Origin: Caulobacter sp. SLTY
GTDB taxonomy: Bacteria > Pseudomonadota > Alphaproteobacteria > Caulobacterales > Caulobacteraceae
Reading direction: 5' to 3'
DNA length: 59,361 nt
Assembly: GCF_009905535.1 (NCBI RefSeq)
Contig: NZ_JAAALA010000027.1
Location: 1-59,361 of the forward strand
The position numbers and the translations under genes are program-made. This document shows positions 50,621 to 59,286 of the stretch, in pieces. Every line of letters starts with the position of its first letter. The stretch's first letter is position 1. Below the pieces are notes generated by a model that saw nothing but the letters and a program-made list of their open reading frames with translations, did not search any database and was not told the origin of the DNA.

Positions 50621-52253
50621 CCTCCCGCCTCGGGCGACGGGTGAAGCCGACCAGGCCGCCCGAGGACAGCAGCCCGATATCGGCCAGCAGGAAGGGCGCC
50701 TGCCACTTGTGCGGACAGGCCACGTAGCGCGGGCGCCATAGCGGGTCGTACTTGTCCTTGTACCGGCGCACCCCACGGAAATTGTAGAAGTCCTCGCCCC
50801 GCTCGAAGAGCAGCCGGCCGACCCGGCTCATGATCGGCGCCAGCGGCCGGTCGTCGAGCCCGGCCAGAGGCGCGACCCCGAAGTCGAAGGCCAGGTAGCC
50901 CTGCTCCTTGCCCCAGTTCAGCAGTTCGACGAACAGGAAATCCATGATGTTCTTGGGCGCGTCAGCGCCATAGCGCATCAGGTCCATCGACAGGCTGGTC
51001 TTTGCCGCTGTCGGCCAGAGTGTGGCGAAGGCGACGATGCGGCCCTCGGCGCGAACCAGGGCGATGGGGAACTCGGCCACATAGCGGGGAATGAAGCCGC
51101 CGAGGGAGAAGCTCTTCTCGCCGCCGGAGTGGTCTGCCAGCCAGGCGTCGGAGATCCGCTGCAGTTCGTCCATCGGCGCCGTGCCGGGCGGCACGACCTC
51201 GAACGTCGCCCCCGCCTCGCCGGCCTTGCGCCAATTGCGGCGCAGCACCTCGCGCCGGCGGCCGGCCAGGGAGAAGCCTTCGAGCGGCAGCTGGGCGCTT
51301 TCGCCGGTCTTCTGGATGAAGAAGCCGAGCTCGATGACGTCGGCCAAATCCTCCGGTTCCAGGCCGTAAAGACCGGGACGGGCGGCGTGGGCGTCGGCCA
51401 TCTCGCGGAACCGCCAGAGCAGCTCCAGGTGCTCGTCGCGGCGGCCCACGGGCGGGCCCATCGACACCCAGCTTTTGCCCCGGACACCGAACATCAGGAA
51501 GCTCTCGCCGCTTTCGGAGAACAGGAACCGCTTGTCGCCCAGCAGGGCCAGGTTGGACTCCGGCTCGGCGCTCTCGGCATGGGCCAGGATGTGGCGGACG
51601 CGGGCGAAATCCGGGTCGTCCTCACCCGCGACGCCGGGCGTGGCCGGGGTGGCCAACAGGCGCCAGACGCCAACGCCCAGCAGCAGCACCCCCGCCCCGA
51701 TCGAGGAGCGGATAGCCCGCTCCACATCCGCGTCGAACAGGGCGCGCCAGACCTGACCCTCGCCGTAGCCGGTGTTGCGGAACGACCACCATCCCAGCAG
51801 GGCCGCGCCGCCGATCGCGGCGGCGGCGGAGAGCAGCCAGCCGGGGGTGATCTCCATCCGGCTGAGGCGGGCGGTGCGCGGGAAGGCTTCGCGGAACGGG
51901 GCGACCAGGGCCAGGAGGACGACCAGGACCGCCGTTTCCTCCAGGTTGATGCCCTTGAACGGAGCCAACGCCGCCGCCAGCGCCAGGCAACAGACGGCGG
52001 CGGCCCAGGCGGCGCCGAGGCGGGCGCGCAGGCCGAACGCCAGCAGGATCAACAGGATCCCGAGCAGGGACGACACGAAGTGGCTGGCCTCGACCACCGC
52101 CGGGGCGCCGATGCGCAGCAGCAGGGCCACCCGTTCCGGATCGGTCGGGGTGGCGCCCGAGGCCAGTAACAGGCCGCCCCCGACCAGAGCCGCCGCCGCC
52201 GAGACGGTGGGAGCCATGGCCAGGGCGGCGGTCTTCAGTTCGGAAGTGCGCAT
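50610..52253 (-). CDS. MprF-like phosphatidylglycerol lysyltransferase family protein (DUF2156)
   Basis: A 547-residue membrane protein. The first 220 residues hold about six hydrophobic helices; the cytoplasmic C-terminal half (about 235-540) is a DUF2156 GNAT-like domain with FSESGESFLMFGVRGKSWVSMGPPVG, FSLAGRRREVLRRNWRKA and FNFRGVRRYKDKYDP-type elements, as in the aminoacyl transfer domain of MprF. It may attach an amino acid to a phospholipid and reduce envelope charge. It is a shorter version than Gram-positive MprF, with fewer flippase helices. The start at 52253 fits the first membrane helix. Confidence 0.85.
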   Translation of the reverse strand: MRTSELKTAALAMAPTVSAAAALVGGGLLLASGATPTDPERVALLLRIGAPAVVEASHFVSSLLGILLILLAFGLRARLGAAWAAAVCCLALAAALAPFKGINLEETAVLVVLLALVAPFREAFPRTARLSRMEITPGWLLSAAAAIGGAALLGWWSFRNTGYGEGQVWRALFDADVERAIRSSIGAGVLLLGVGVWRLLATPATPGVAGEDDPDFARVRHILAHAESAEPESNLALLGDKRFLFSESGESFLMFGVRGKSWVSMGPPVGRRDEHLELLWRFREMADAHAARPGLYGLEPEDLADVIELGFFIQKTGESAQLPLEGFSLAGRRREVLRRNWRKAGEAGATFEVVPPGTAPMDELQRISDAWLADHSGGEKSFSLGGFIPRYVAEFPIALVRAEGRIVAFATLWPTAAKTSLSMDLMRYGADAPKNIMDFLFVELLNWGKEQGYLAFDFGVAPLAGLDDRPLAPIMSRVGRLLFERGEDFYNFRGVRRYKDKYDPLWRPRYVACPHKWQAPFLLADIGLLSSGGLVGFTRRPRREVND

Positions 52254-52291
52254 GCCCGTTCGTGACTGGCCCGATTCCGGCTCAGTGTAGA

Positions 52292-53095
52292 TCAGTCCTG
52301 GAAGACCGGCGCGCGCTTTTCCATGTTGGCCATCACGGCCTCGACATTGCCCGGCGAGCCGATCAAGGCGCCCTGCTCGACGCTCTCGGCCAGCAGGATG
52401 GCGTGCTGGTCGCCATCGGCCATGAGGTTGAGCAGCCGCTTGTTGGCGCGGATGGCGGCGGGGTTCTTGCCGGCGATCTCGCGGGCGGCTTCCAGGGCCT
52501 CGGCGCGGGGGTCGGCGCAGAGGCGGGTGGCGATGCCGTATTGCGCGGCTTCCTCGCCCGAGAAGATCCGGCCGGTGTAGGCCAGGTCGCGGGCGATGTC
52601 GTCGCGGACCAGGCCGCGTAGCAGGGCCATGCCGGCCATGTCGGGCACCAGGCCCCACTTGATCTCCAGCACCGCCAGCTTGGCGTCGGGCGCCACGAAC
52701 CGCATGTCGGCCCCCAGTGTCAGCTGGAAGCCGCCGCCCAGAGCCACGCCATGGACGGCGGCGATCACCGGCACGGGAATGTCACGCCAGACCATCACGG
52801 CGTTCTGGGCCCGGTTGGCGCCGCTTTCGGTGCGCGGGGTATCGACCAGGCCCTCGCCGCCCTTGCGGGCGCCGGACGCCATCTTACCGAAATTGCCCAT
52901 GTCGAGCCCGGCGCAGAAGGCCCGGCCCTCGCCCGACAGCACCACGGCGCGGACCGAGCGGTCGGCCTTCAGCCGCTCGCCGGTCTCGATCAGGGCCGCG
53001 AACATGGCGTCGTCCAGGGCGTTCATCTTGTCGATCCGGACCAGGCGGACGTCGGCGACGCCGCCCTGGATATCGACGGTGACACGGTCGTTCAT
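52292..53095 (-). CDS. Enoyl-CoA hydratase/isomerase family protein
   Basis: A 267-residue crotonase-family protein, complete: oxyanion hole at GRAFCAGLDM and HGVALGGGFQLTLGADMRF, catalytic region in KWGLVPDMAG. In the second position of the catalytic pair an aspartate (PDM) replaces the usual glutamate, so the exact reaction may differ from hydration. ATG 53095 follows a strong GGAGG six bases upstream. It is divergent from the chemoreceptor gene, sharing the 161-base region that contains a CtrA box. Confidence 0.9.
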   Translation of the reverse strand: MNDRVTVDIQGGVADVRLVRIDKMNALDDAMFAALIETGERLKADRSVRAVVLSGEGRAFCAGLDMGNFGKMASGARKGGEGLVDTPRTESGANRAQNAVMVWRDIPVPVIAAVHGVALGGGFQLTLGADMRFVAPDAKLAVLEIKWGLVPDMAGMALLRGLVRDDIARDLAYTGRIFSGEEAAQYGIATRLCADPRAEALEAAREIAGKNPAAIRANKRLLNLMADGDQHAILLAESVEQGALIGSPGNVEAVMANMEKRAPVFQD

Positions 53096-53193
53096 GGTTT
53101 CCTCCAAGCTGCACAAACGTTCGCGACTTTCCGCAACGGTCGGCAAGTCCTCATTTTGCGTATCTTTGGTAGCTCAATCTGGGCACTGCTACC

Positions 53194-53208
53194 TTAAGGC
53201 GTCTTTAA
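53194..53208 (+). promoter_or_regulatory. Consensus CtrA box upstream of a chemoreceptor gene
   Basis: An exact TTAA-N7-TTAA lies 49 bases before the chemoreceptor GTG start and 99 bases before the divergent hydratase start. It is the best match to the CtrA consensus in the window. CtrA controls many motility and chemotaxis genes in Caulobacter. Confidence 0.8.
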
Positions 53209-53256
53209 GCATCATCTCCGAAGTTCGGGGCGATTGATCCAGTTTAGGGGTGACAC

Positions 53257-54633
53257 GTGTTCGGACAATCGAAGCCGAAGTCCGTCGACTCCGGCGCCGC
53301 GGCCATTATCGAGGCCCTGTCGCGGTCCCAGGCGATGATCGAGTTCACGCCGGACGGCCATATCCTGCGGGCCAACGACAACTTCTACCAGGCCATGGGT
53401 TACACCGCCGAGGAGGTGGTCGGGCGCCACCACAGCCTGTTCGCCGAGCCGGCGTTCGCGGCCAGCGACGAGTACCGCGAATTCTGGCGCACCCTGAACA
53501 GCGGCCAGTTCGTGGCGGGCAAGTTCCACCGGCTGGCCAAGGGCGGGCGGGAGGTCTGGCTGCTGGCCTCCTACAACCCGGTATTCGAGGCCGAGGGGCG
53601 GCTGTCCAAGGTGGTCAAGCTGGCCAGCGACATCACCGAGGCCGAACAGGCGGCGGCCAGGGCCGAGGCCGAGCGCCGGGAGGCGCGTGAGCAGCAGGCT
53701 CATGCGGTCGAGGCCCTGGGACAGGCTCTGGCGGCGGTGGCCAAGGGCGACCTGACCTATCGCATCGACGGGCCCTTCCCGGCCGAGTACCGCCAGGTGC
53801 AGAGCGACTTCAACACCGCCGGGGACACCCTCAACAAGACCATGGCCGCCATCGTCGAGGCTGGCGACTCCATGCGCGGCGGGGCCGGCGAGATCAGCAT
53901 CGGGGCCGACGACCTGTCGCGCCGCACCGAGAGCCAGGCCGCCCGGCTGGAGGAAACCGCCGCCGCGCTGGACGAGATCACCGCCACCGTCTCGCGCACC
54001 GCCGAGGTGTCGAAAAAGGCCCAGGGCTTTGTCGATCGGACCAGCGAGCGGGCCACCGCTTCGGGCGAGGTGGTCTCCGGCGCCATCGCGGCCATGCAGA
54101 GGATCGAGGCCAGCGCGGGCCAGATCGGCCAGATCGTCGGGGTAATCGACGAGATCGCCTTCCAGACCAACCTGCTGGCCCTGAACGCGGGGGTCGAGGC
54201 GGCGCGGGCCGGAGACGCCGGGCGCGGCTTCGCGGTCGTCGCCCAGGAGGTGCGGGCCCTGGCCCAGCGCTCGGCCGAGGCGGCCAAGGAGATCAAGGCG
54301 CTGATCGCCACCTCGGGCCGAGAGGTCGGGTCGGGGGTCGAGCTGGTCGGCAAGGCCGGCGAGGCCCTGACCCAGATCGCCGCCGACGTCGGCTCGATCA
54401 CCGAACTGGTCGGCGAGATCGCCGCCTCGGCCGGTGAGCAGGCCGGCGGGCTGGCCGAGGTGAACACCGCGGTCAACGCCATGGACCAGATGACCCAACA
54501 GAACGCCGCCCTGGTCGAGCAGAGCACCGCCGCCAGCCATGCGCTGGCCGAGAAGGCGGCGGAGCTGGCCCGGCTGACCGGGCAGTTCCAGGTGGGAGCT
54601 CGGGAACCGGACCGGCGTCGCTGGGCGGCTTAG
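53257..54633 (+). CDS. Soluble methyl-accepting chemotaxis protein with PAS domain
   Basis: A 458-residue chemoreceptor without membrane helices. Residues 15-125 form a PAS sensor ([24 protein letters not shown] ... [13 protein letters not shown]), a short HAMP-like helical linker follows ([17 protein letters not shown]), and the signalling domain spans about 200-440 with the conserved hairpin tip [23 protein letters not shown]. The PAS may bind heme or flavin, or sense redox; no Cys or His pair stands out. It starts with GTG and is under a consensus CtrA box, consistent with swarmer-phase expression. Confidence 0.9.
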   Translation: MFGQSKPKSVDSGAAAIIEALSRSQAMIEFTPDGHILRANDNFYQAMGYTAEEVVGRHHSLFAEPAFAASDEYREFWRTLNSGQFVAGKFHRLAKGGREVWLLASYNPVFEAEGRLSKVVKLASDITEAEQAAARAEAERREAREQQAHAVEALGQALAAVAKGDLTYRIDGPFPAEYRQVQSDFNTAGDTLNKTMAAIVEAGDSMRGGAGEISIGADDLSRRTESQAARLEETAAALDEITATVSRTAEVSKKAQGFVDRTSERATASGEVVSGAIAAMQRIEASAGQIGQIVGVIDEIAFQTNLLALNAGVEAARAGDAGRGFAVVAQEVRALAQRSAEAAKEIKALIATSGREVGSGVELVGKAGEALTQIAADVGSITELVGEIAASAGEQAGGLAEVNTAVNAMDQMTQQNAALVEQSTAASHALAEKAAELARLTGQFQVGAREPDRRRWAA

Positions 54634-54674
54634 ATTCGCGCTGACAGGTCGAAGACAGCGTGGGACAGCTAGTG

Positions 54675-55358
54675 CTAGGGGCGCAACCGGTCCCCCTTCA
54701 CCGCCAGCCAGATGACGTGGCTGGCCTTGCGGCGGCCGGGGCCGGCTTTGACCTTCAGTTCCTCGACCGCGAACCCCGCCTGGCGGACGCGTCTGCTGAA
54801 CACCGCGTGGGGGGCCGAGGACCACACCGCCAACAGGCCGCCGGGGGTCAGCGCCGCCTTGGCGGCGGCGAGGCCGGCGGGATCGTAGAGGCGGTCGTTG
54901 GCGCGGCGGGTGAGGCCTTCGGGGCCGTTGTCCACATCCAGGACGATGGCGTCCCAGCCACCCTGCCCTATCGCGGCGGCCACGTCGGTGACCGCGACGG
55001 TCACGCGGGGATCGTCCAGGCTGCCGGCGTGGATGTGGGCCATCGGGCCGCGCGCCCAGGCGACGACCTCCGGCACCAGCTCGGCGACGGTGATCCGCCC
55101 GTCCGGAAACGCCGCCAGAGCCGCCCGCAGGGTGAAGCCCATGCCCAGGCCGCCGATCAGCACGCGCGGGCGGGGCCGCCCGGCCAGACGGGCGGCGGTA
55201 AGCTCGGCCAGCGCCTCCTCCGAGCCGCTGAGGCGGCTGTTCATCAGCTCGATGCCGCCGTCGGCCATGATGGAGAACTCCTGGCCGCGCTGCATCAGGC
55301 GCAGGGTTCCGCCGCCGCCGGGCATGCTTGCGGTGTCGAGGTGGAGCCAGGGGATCAT
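54675..55358 (-). CDS. Spermidine-synthase-like methyltransferase-fold protein
   Basis: A 227-residue protein of the spermidine/spermine synthase superfamily. The dinucleotide-type loop is RVLIGGLGMGFTLRAALAAFPDG, AELVPEVVAWARG supplies an acidic ribose contact, and AIVLDVDNGPEGL resembles the DxxDP-type loop, ending in SHVIWLAVKG. Whether it transfers aminopropyl groups is uncertain; stand-alone forms may have other roles. ATG 55358 starts the fold correctly. It is convergent with the chemoreceptor gene. Confidence 0.78.
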   Translation of the reverse strand: MIPWLHLDTASMPGGGGTLRLMQRGQEFSIMADGGIELMNSRLSGSEEALAELTAARLAGRPRPRVLIGGLGMGFTLRAALAAFPDGRITVAELVPEVVAWARGPMAHIHAGSLDDPRVTVAVTDVAAAIGQGGWDAIVLDVDNGPEGLTRRANDRLYDPAGLAAAKAALTPGGLLAVWSSAPHAVFSRRVRQAGFAVEELKVKAGPGRRKASHVIWLAVKGDRLRP

Positions 55359-55667
55359 GGCGCCGGTATAGCGCGAACCGGACCGATGTGGACGCCCCAA
55401 ACGTCGCGGGCCACCCTGCCGCCGCAGGCCGCGATCTGCGCTACTCCAGAAGATTTTCAGCAGATCATCGAACCCGCTGCCAAGAATATCTGCGGATTTC
55501 CTTGCCTTTGGGCCTGAAAAGACCCACCCTTGGGCCTCGCACATTGCCCCGCTTAATCGGGGCGGTGACTTTCCGACGACTTGGCGACACCGATAAGCCC
55601 TGAGGGTTTTTCTGGCCGCCGCGATGACGGCGCCGGCCTCTTCGCACCCTCTCCGACCAAGGACCTG
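55359..55667. other. Intergenic region upstream of the DUF6481 gene
   Basis: A 309-base region with no convincing gene. It contains a perfect hairpin GCCCCG/CGGGGC (55546-55563) around CTTAAT, and a CCCTGAGGGTTTTT stretch (about 55600-55613) that could act as a terminator or attenuator on the plus strand. The DUF6481 gene is likely to be transcribed from here. Confidence 0.4.
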
Positions 55668-56027
55668 ATGAAAAACGATCTGGGCGACAGCTTCGCCGAC
55701 CGCCAGAAAACCGCCGCCGAAGCCAAGCAGGCCCTGCTGGCCCGCTTCAAACCCAAGCCCACCGTCACCGACCCCGACCTGAAGCCCCGCGCCGAGAAGC
55801 GCGCCGAAGAGCTGTTGAAGGTGCGTGAGGACCGGGCGGTCGAGAAGGCCGCCAAGAAACAGGCTCAGGCGGACGCGATCGCCGCCGATGCAGCCGCCCA
55901 GGCGGCGGCCGAAGCCGCGGCCCTCGACGCCAAGCGCGGCGAGCGCAAGGAGCGCAAGGCCCTGACCAAGGCCGAGGCCCAGGCGGCGCGGGATGCGAAG
56001 TACGCGGCGCGCAAAGCGCGGCGGTAA
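55668..56027 (+). CDS. DUF6481-type charged helical protein
   Basis: A 119-residue protein that is almost wholly charged and helical: KNDLGDSFADRQKTAAEAKQALLARFK, then repeated Glu/Lys/Ala/Arg segments. This pattern matches the DUF6481 family, small cytoplasmic proteins often next to cold-shock genes. The long helix is likely a coiled coil or RNA-binding tail. An AAGGA lies upstream of ATG 55668. No partner gene is adjacent on the same strand. Confidence 0.8.
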   Translation: MKNDLGDSFADRQKTAAEAKQALLARFKPKPTVTDPDLKPRAEKRAEELLKVREDRAVEKAAKKQAQADAIAADAAAQAAAEAAALDAKRGERKERKALTKAEAQAARDAKYAARKARR

Positions 56028-56034
56028 CCCGCTG

Positions 56035-56090
56035 AACCCTTCTTCTGCTTGCCGGGAGAAGGTGGCGCGCAGCGCCGGATGAGGGCAGCG
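56035..56090. repeat. Intergenic repeat of the GGGAGAAGG...GGATGAGGG type
   Basis: The segment CTTCTTCTGCTTGCCGGGAGAAGG followed by GGCGCGCAGCGCC (a hairpin) and GGATGAGGGC has the layout of a widespread proteobacterial intergenic repeat. It begins eight bases after the DUF6481 stop. Confidence 0.55.
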
Positions 56091-56104
56091 CCCCTCCCAA
56101 AAAG

Positions 56105-56240
56105 CCGTCACCCTAGGCCTTGTGCCTAGGATCCATTTTACCGCCGCTCTCACGGCAGGGTGGAGGCGCGGCCGCGCCTCCATGGCAAACGTTCACGGCG
56201 GCCGATCCATGGATCCTAGGCACAAGGCCTAGGATGACGG
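56105..56240. repeat. CCTAGG-type long inverted repeat with internal palindrome
   Basis: A perfect 25-base inverted repeat joins 56112-56136 (CCTAGGCCTTGTGCCTAGG plus ATCCAT) with 56209-56233; imperfect pairing extends to about 56105 and 56240. Inside the loop a further perfect palindrome, TGGAGGCGCGGCCGCGCCTCCA, lies at 56161-56182. Each arm is itself a nested palindrome (CCTAGGCnnnnnGCCTAGG). It may form a cruciform in DNA or a compact RNA structure, and resembles dispersed mobile repeat units of alphaproteobacteria. Confidence 0.75.
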
Positions 56241-56297
56241 GTATATTTGCCGGGGTGGGCGCCCTGTGCGCCGACACCGTGCCGCCACCGGTCGACC

Positions 56298-57368
56298 TCA
56301 GTCCAGCGCGTCTTCCCGCGCGAAGTGGGCGGTGACCCGCATGCCCTGCCCTGGCGCGGTTTCGATCTCGACGCGGGCGCGGGCGTTCTGGCGCAGGGAC
56401 TGGACGATCAGGTTGCTGAGCTTGCCCGGGCGCGGCCAGACCACGCCCTCGGCCAGGCCCACCCCGTCGTCTGCCACCACCACGCGGCAGCCGGTTTCCT
56501 CGACCAGGCATTTGAGGGTGATGGTGCCGCCCTGGTCGCCGAAGGCGTGTTTCAGGGCGTTGGTCAGCAGTTCGTTGACCACCAGACCGGCCGGCAGGGC
56601 GACGTTGATCGACACCAGCCAGCTGTCGACCTCCAGCTTCAGGTGGATGCCCTCGACCGCATGGGCCTGCATCACCGCCGAGGCGATTCCGGAGAGGTAG
56701 GTCCCGAGGTCCACCGTGTCGCCTGCGGTTTCGCCCGACAGGGAGCGGTAGAGCAGCGCCATGGCCTCGATCCGCCCGGCGAGGCGGTCGAACCGGTCGT
56801 CGTGGGCCGCGTCGGCGGTGGCCTTGGAGACGTTGCGGGCCTCGATGCGGATCAGGGCGGTGACCATCTGGAGGTTGTTGGCCACCCGGTGCTGCAGCTC
56901 GCGCAGCAGCACGTCCTTGTCGCGGATCTGTTGTTCGTAGTCGGTGAGGTCGAGGTCGCCGCGCTCGGTGGCGGCGACCAGGGCGATCATCCGGAACACC
57001 GCCTGGCCGGTCTCGTCCTGGATCAGGTTGCTCCACACATCCACCGCCTGGGCCGGGCCGTCGGCCCCGAAGGCGAAGGCGCCGAGGTAGTCGGTCTCCT
57101 CGGTCACCGCCTGAGCCAGCAGTCGCCCATCCCGGGTGGCGGCGCCCGTGAGGGCGGTCCACGGCTGGCCCTCAAGCGCGGCGGCGGTCAGGCCGGTGAG
57201 GCGCTCGAACTCGAGGTTGGCGTAGGTGATGTGCTCGTCCGGCCGCAGGCTGGAGATCGCGACGGCGAAGGGCGCCTGGTCGAGGAACTGGCGGAACTGG
57301 TCGGATTCCAGGACGTGGGCCAGATCGGTCGTGGCGAGCAGGCCGGTGGGGTCGTCCGGGTCGGACAT
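56298..57368 (-). CDS. PAS sensor histidine kinase, HisKA_2/HWE type
   Basis: A 356-residue cytoplasmic histidine kinase. A PAS domain spans about 25-135 (PFAVAISSLRPDEHITYANLEFERLTG), without the reactive cysteine of blue-light LOV sensors. The HisKA_2 dimerisation domain has LLRELQHRVANNLQMV with phospho-acceptor H160. The ATPase domain has NELLTNALKHAF (N box), VADDGVGL (G1 box) and a C-terminal GQGMRVTAHF. Kinases of this type often signal through PhyR to the EcfG stress sigma factor or through single receivers. No response regulator is adjacent. ATG 57368 is chosen because the upstream extension is low-complexity. Confidence 0.88.
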   Translation of the reverse strand: MSDPDDPTGLLATTDLAHVLESDQFRQFLDQAPFAVAISSLRPDEHITYANLEFERLTGLTAAALEGQPWTALTGAATRDGRLLAQAVTEETDYLGAFAFGADGPAQAVDVWSNLIQDETGQAVFRMIALVAATERGDLDLTDYEQQIRDKDVLLRELQHRVANNLQMVTALIRIEARNVSKATADAAHDDRFDRLAGRIEAMALLYRSLSGETAGDTVDLGTYLSGIASAVMQAHAVEGIHLKLEVDSWLVSINVALPAGLVVNELLTNALKHAFGDQGGTITLKCLVEETGCRVVVADDGVGLAEGVVWPRPGKLSNLIVQSLRQNARARVEIETAPGQGMRVTAHFAREDALD

Positions 57369-57781
57369 GGGGTACTCTACTGGGGTCTTGGCGTGGGGGC
57401 CGGGGACTGAGGTCCTGGCATAGCGCGGAGGGGTATCGAGGGCGAGAGGGCGGCTTCTCATTGAGCGGGAACAAATTAATGCATACTGAACGGACTCCGA
57501 AGGACATGACCTAGCGGTCTCGCCAGTTGGCCCGAAAAACCAAGTAAAATCGGAATAGCGTCTCAGAAGATTCAAGCGTGGAAGACACTACGGAGCTCCC
57601 AGCGTGGGGCGGCCACCGGACAGTTGTTTAAGCGCGCCGACCTCGGTGAGCCCCAAGACAAGATGAGCAGGAAGGCCGCAGACGAATTAAGCTAGCGCCC
57701 TGCCACCAGGAATTCACCGCTCGCCAACACCGCAACTCACCGCTACAGTTGGGTTGGTTTCGCGCGGGGGGGCGCAGGCGT
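57369..57781. other. Non-coding boundary region before the AT-rich cassette
   Basis: A 413-base region between the histidine kinase and the next gene. The first 90 bases are GC-rich leader sequence of the kinase gene; from about 57460 the base composition becomes more mixed, with AT-rich patches (ACAAATTAATGCATACTGAA). No ORF of quality, tRNA or clear attachment site is found. The compositional shift makes this the likely left edge of an acquired segment. Confidence 0.45.
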
Positions 57782-58675
57782 ATGGTTGGTAGCGCTGATC
57801 TCGAAATAGAGCCTGCGGAACTCCGCTTGGTGGTCGAGTTGCACCACGGCGACCAACCAATCGCGCTAGACGACTTAGCGGACAGCTTTTCAGCACTATC
57901 CTCATTATATCAGCGCCACTACTCAAACTCTGAAGACGCAATATCAAAACTTTACGTAACGCGAGTCTCGTCAGGCAGTATTATTGCGGAACTCGCCCCA
58001 TACGCTCCATTCTTCGGCCAAGCAATGACTGCAATCGGCCACTCCGTGACCGTAGCGGATTTCACCAAACGGCTGGGGTCAGGCCTTAAATCCTTCATCA
58101 GTCCAGACCAGTCGCAATCTAGGGCGAAGCCGTCGGCGGACTCAGAGTATTCCCCGGACCAGAAAGACGCTCAGCAGTTGCGCGAGTTCATCAAACCGTT
58201 GGTTGGGAAATCGGGGGCCTCGCTTAAAATTCAAAGAGCGCGGTTTGAGAAGATCGAGGGAAATCGCGCCACCTATATCGAATATGAATTTTCGGAATCC
58301 GAACTGAACCGGGCAAGCATCAATATGGATCGGGCTTTATCTATAGAGTCCGACACTATTCGTGGACACTATACAAGGCCGCACTTCGAGGTGATGCTAT
58401 TTTTCGATAGTGCAAGCCGTGGACCTGGAAAAGAGCGGGGGCGGACTCGAGACTATGCTGTTGTTCCTGAAATTTCACCTCGAGCACTTCCCGTCTATTT
58501 CAGAACAGGGGTCGAGGGAAATACCAAAGAAGCGATGGTGCGAGGAGAGACCAATCCCCTTACCGACGTTGCTTATATTGTGGATCTCCATGCACAAATG
58601 ATCGACGACGAACCAAAGGGTTACATTGTAACCAATGTTCACAACAGCCTGCCGCTTGCCCAAGACGGTGCCTGA
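57782..58675 (+). CDS. Unknown protein, first gene of accessory cassette
   Basis: A 297-residue protein of unknown family, probably cytoplasmic. Residues 10-80 are alpha/beta (ELRLVVELHHGDQPIALDDLADSF, KLYVTRVSSGSIIAELAPYAPFF), followed by a helical, amphipathic AMTAIGHSVTVADFTKRLGSGLKSFI. A Ser/Asp/Gln-rich linker (about 110-130) separates it from a second, beta-rich domain (FEVMLFFDSAS, ALPVYFRTGVEG, DVAYIVDLHAQMI, GYIVTNVHNSLPL). The SGSIIAELAP segment resembles one seen in other uncharacterised prokaryotic proteins. Codon use (ATA, TTA, AGG, AGT) is unlike the neighbours. It is two bases upstream of a caspase-like gene and surely coupled to it. Confidence 0.7.
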   Translation: MVGSADLEIEPAELRLVVELHHGDQPIALDDLADSFSALSSLYQRHYSNSEDAISKLYVTRVSSGSIIAELAPYAPFFGQAMTAIGHSVTVADFTKRLGSGLKSFISPDQSQSRAKPSADSEYSPDQKDAQQLREFIKPLVGKSGASLKIQRARFEKIEGNRATYIEYEFSESELNRASINMDRALSIESDTIRGHYTRPHFEVMLFFDSASRGPGKERGRTRDYAVVPEISPRALPVYFRTGVEGNTKEAMVRGETNPLTDVAYIVDLHAQMIDDEPKGYIVTNVHNSLPLAQDGA

Positions 58676-58677
58676 GC

Positions 58678-59286
58678 ATGACCAAACGCCTACCCACCCT
58701 CACTAAACCGGACGTCTTCATCATAGAGTCGCTGAACATTCCCGACGAAGAACATCGCAGAGAAGGAGAGATTATTTTCAGGAGCCTAAAGATGTCTGGA
58801 AAAAATCCTATATATAGATATCTCAGGACAAGAACAGAACTTGAGCATTTCGTAAAGGAATTTAAGGAAAGCTCTTATCGATACCTACATGTATCATGTC
58901 ATGGCGACATCGATAATTTTGCCACTACTTTTGACGACATGGACAATGAAGAGTTCTCGTCCATTCTCGGTTCGTGCTTAGATGGGCGCCGCCTTTTTCT
59001 CTCAACGTGCCTGGCCGCCACGTCACCATTCGCGAAGGCCCTATTTTCTAAGAGCTCCTGCCATTCAGTAGCAGGCCCAGCAGGCAAGATAGCCTTCGAC
59101 GACTCAGCCGTCTTTTGGACCGGATTCTACCATCTTATGTTTAAAGAGAACGCGCGACTTATGACTAATGCGAACGCTATACTTAACTTGACAAAATGCG
59201 CCCAGTTGATTGATCGACGTTTTCACTATTTTTACCAAGATAAAACCAAGAAGTTCTACAGCAAAGCGCTCCCAAAGAGAGGCTGA
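58678..59286 (+). CDS. Caspase-like (CHAT-type) putative cysteine peptidase
   Basis: A 202-residue protein with the core of a caspase/CHAT (clan CD) peptidase: strand RYLHVSCHG with the catalytic histidine H75, and 36 residues later RRLFLSTC with the catalytic cysteine C111. An acidic loop (FDDMDNEEF) and the downstream CHSVAGPAGKIAFDDSAVFWTGFYHLMF fit the next strand and helix of the fold. It is compact, without extra binding domains, so the substrate or trigger probably comes from the upstream protein, two bases away. Low GC and rare codons (ATA, AGA, TTA) indicate recent transfer. No signal peptide is seen. Confidence 0.7.
   Translation: MTKRLPTLTKPDVFIIESLNIPDEEHRREGEIIFRSLKMSGKNPIYRYLRTRTELEHFVKEFKESSYRYLHVSCHGDIDNFATTFDDMDNEEFSSILGSCLDGRRLFLSTCLAATSPFAKALFSKSSCHSVAGPAGKIAFDDSAVFWTGFYHLMFKENARLMTNANAILNLTKCAQLIDRRFHYFYQDKTKKFYSKALPKRG

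Noticed and set aside
57468..57494. GGAAC followed by CGG, as a possible EcfG promoter for the accessory cassette
   Set aside because: The spacer is 18 bases and the -10 element reads CGGA rather than CGTT, so it does not fit the consensus.
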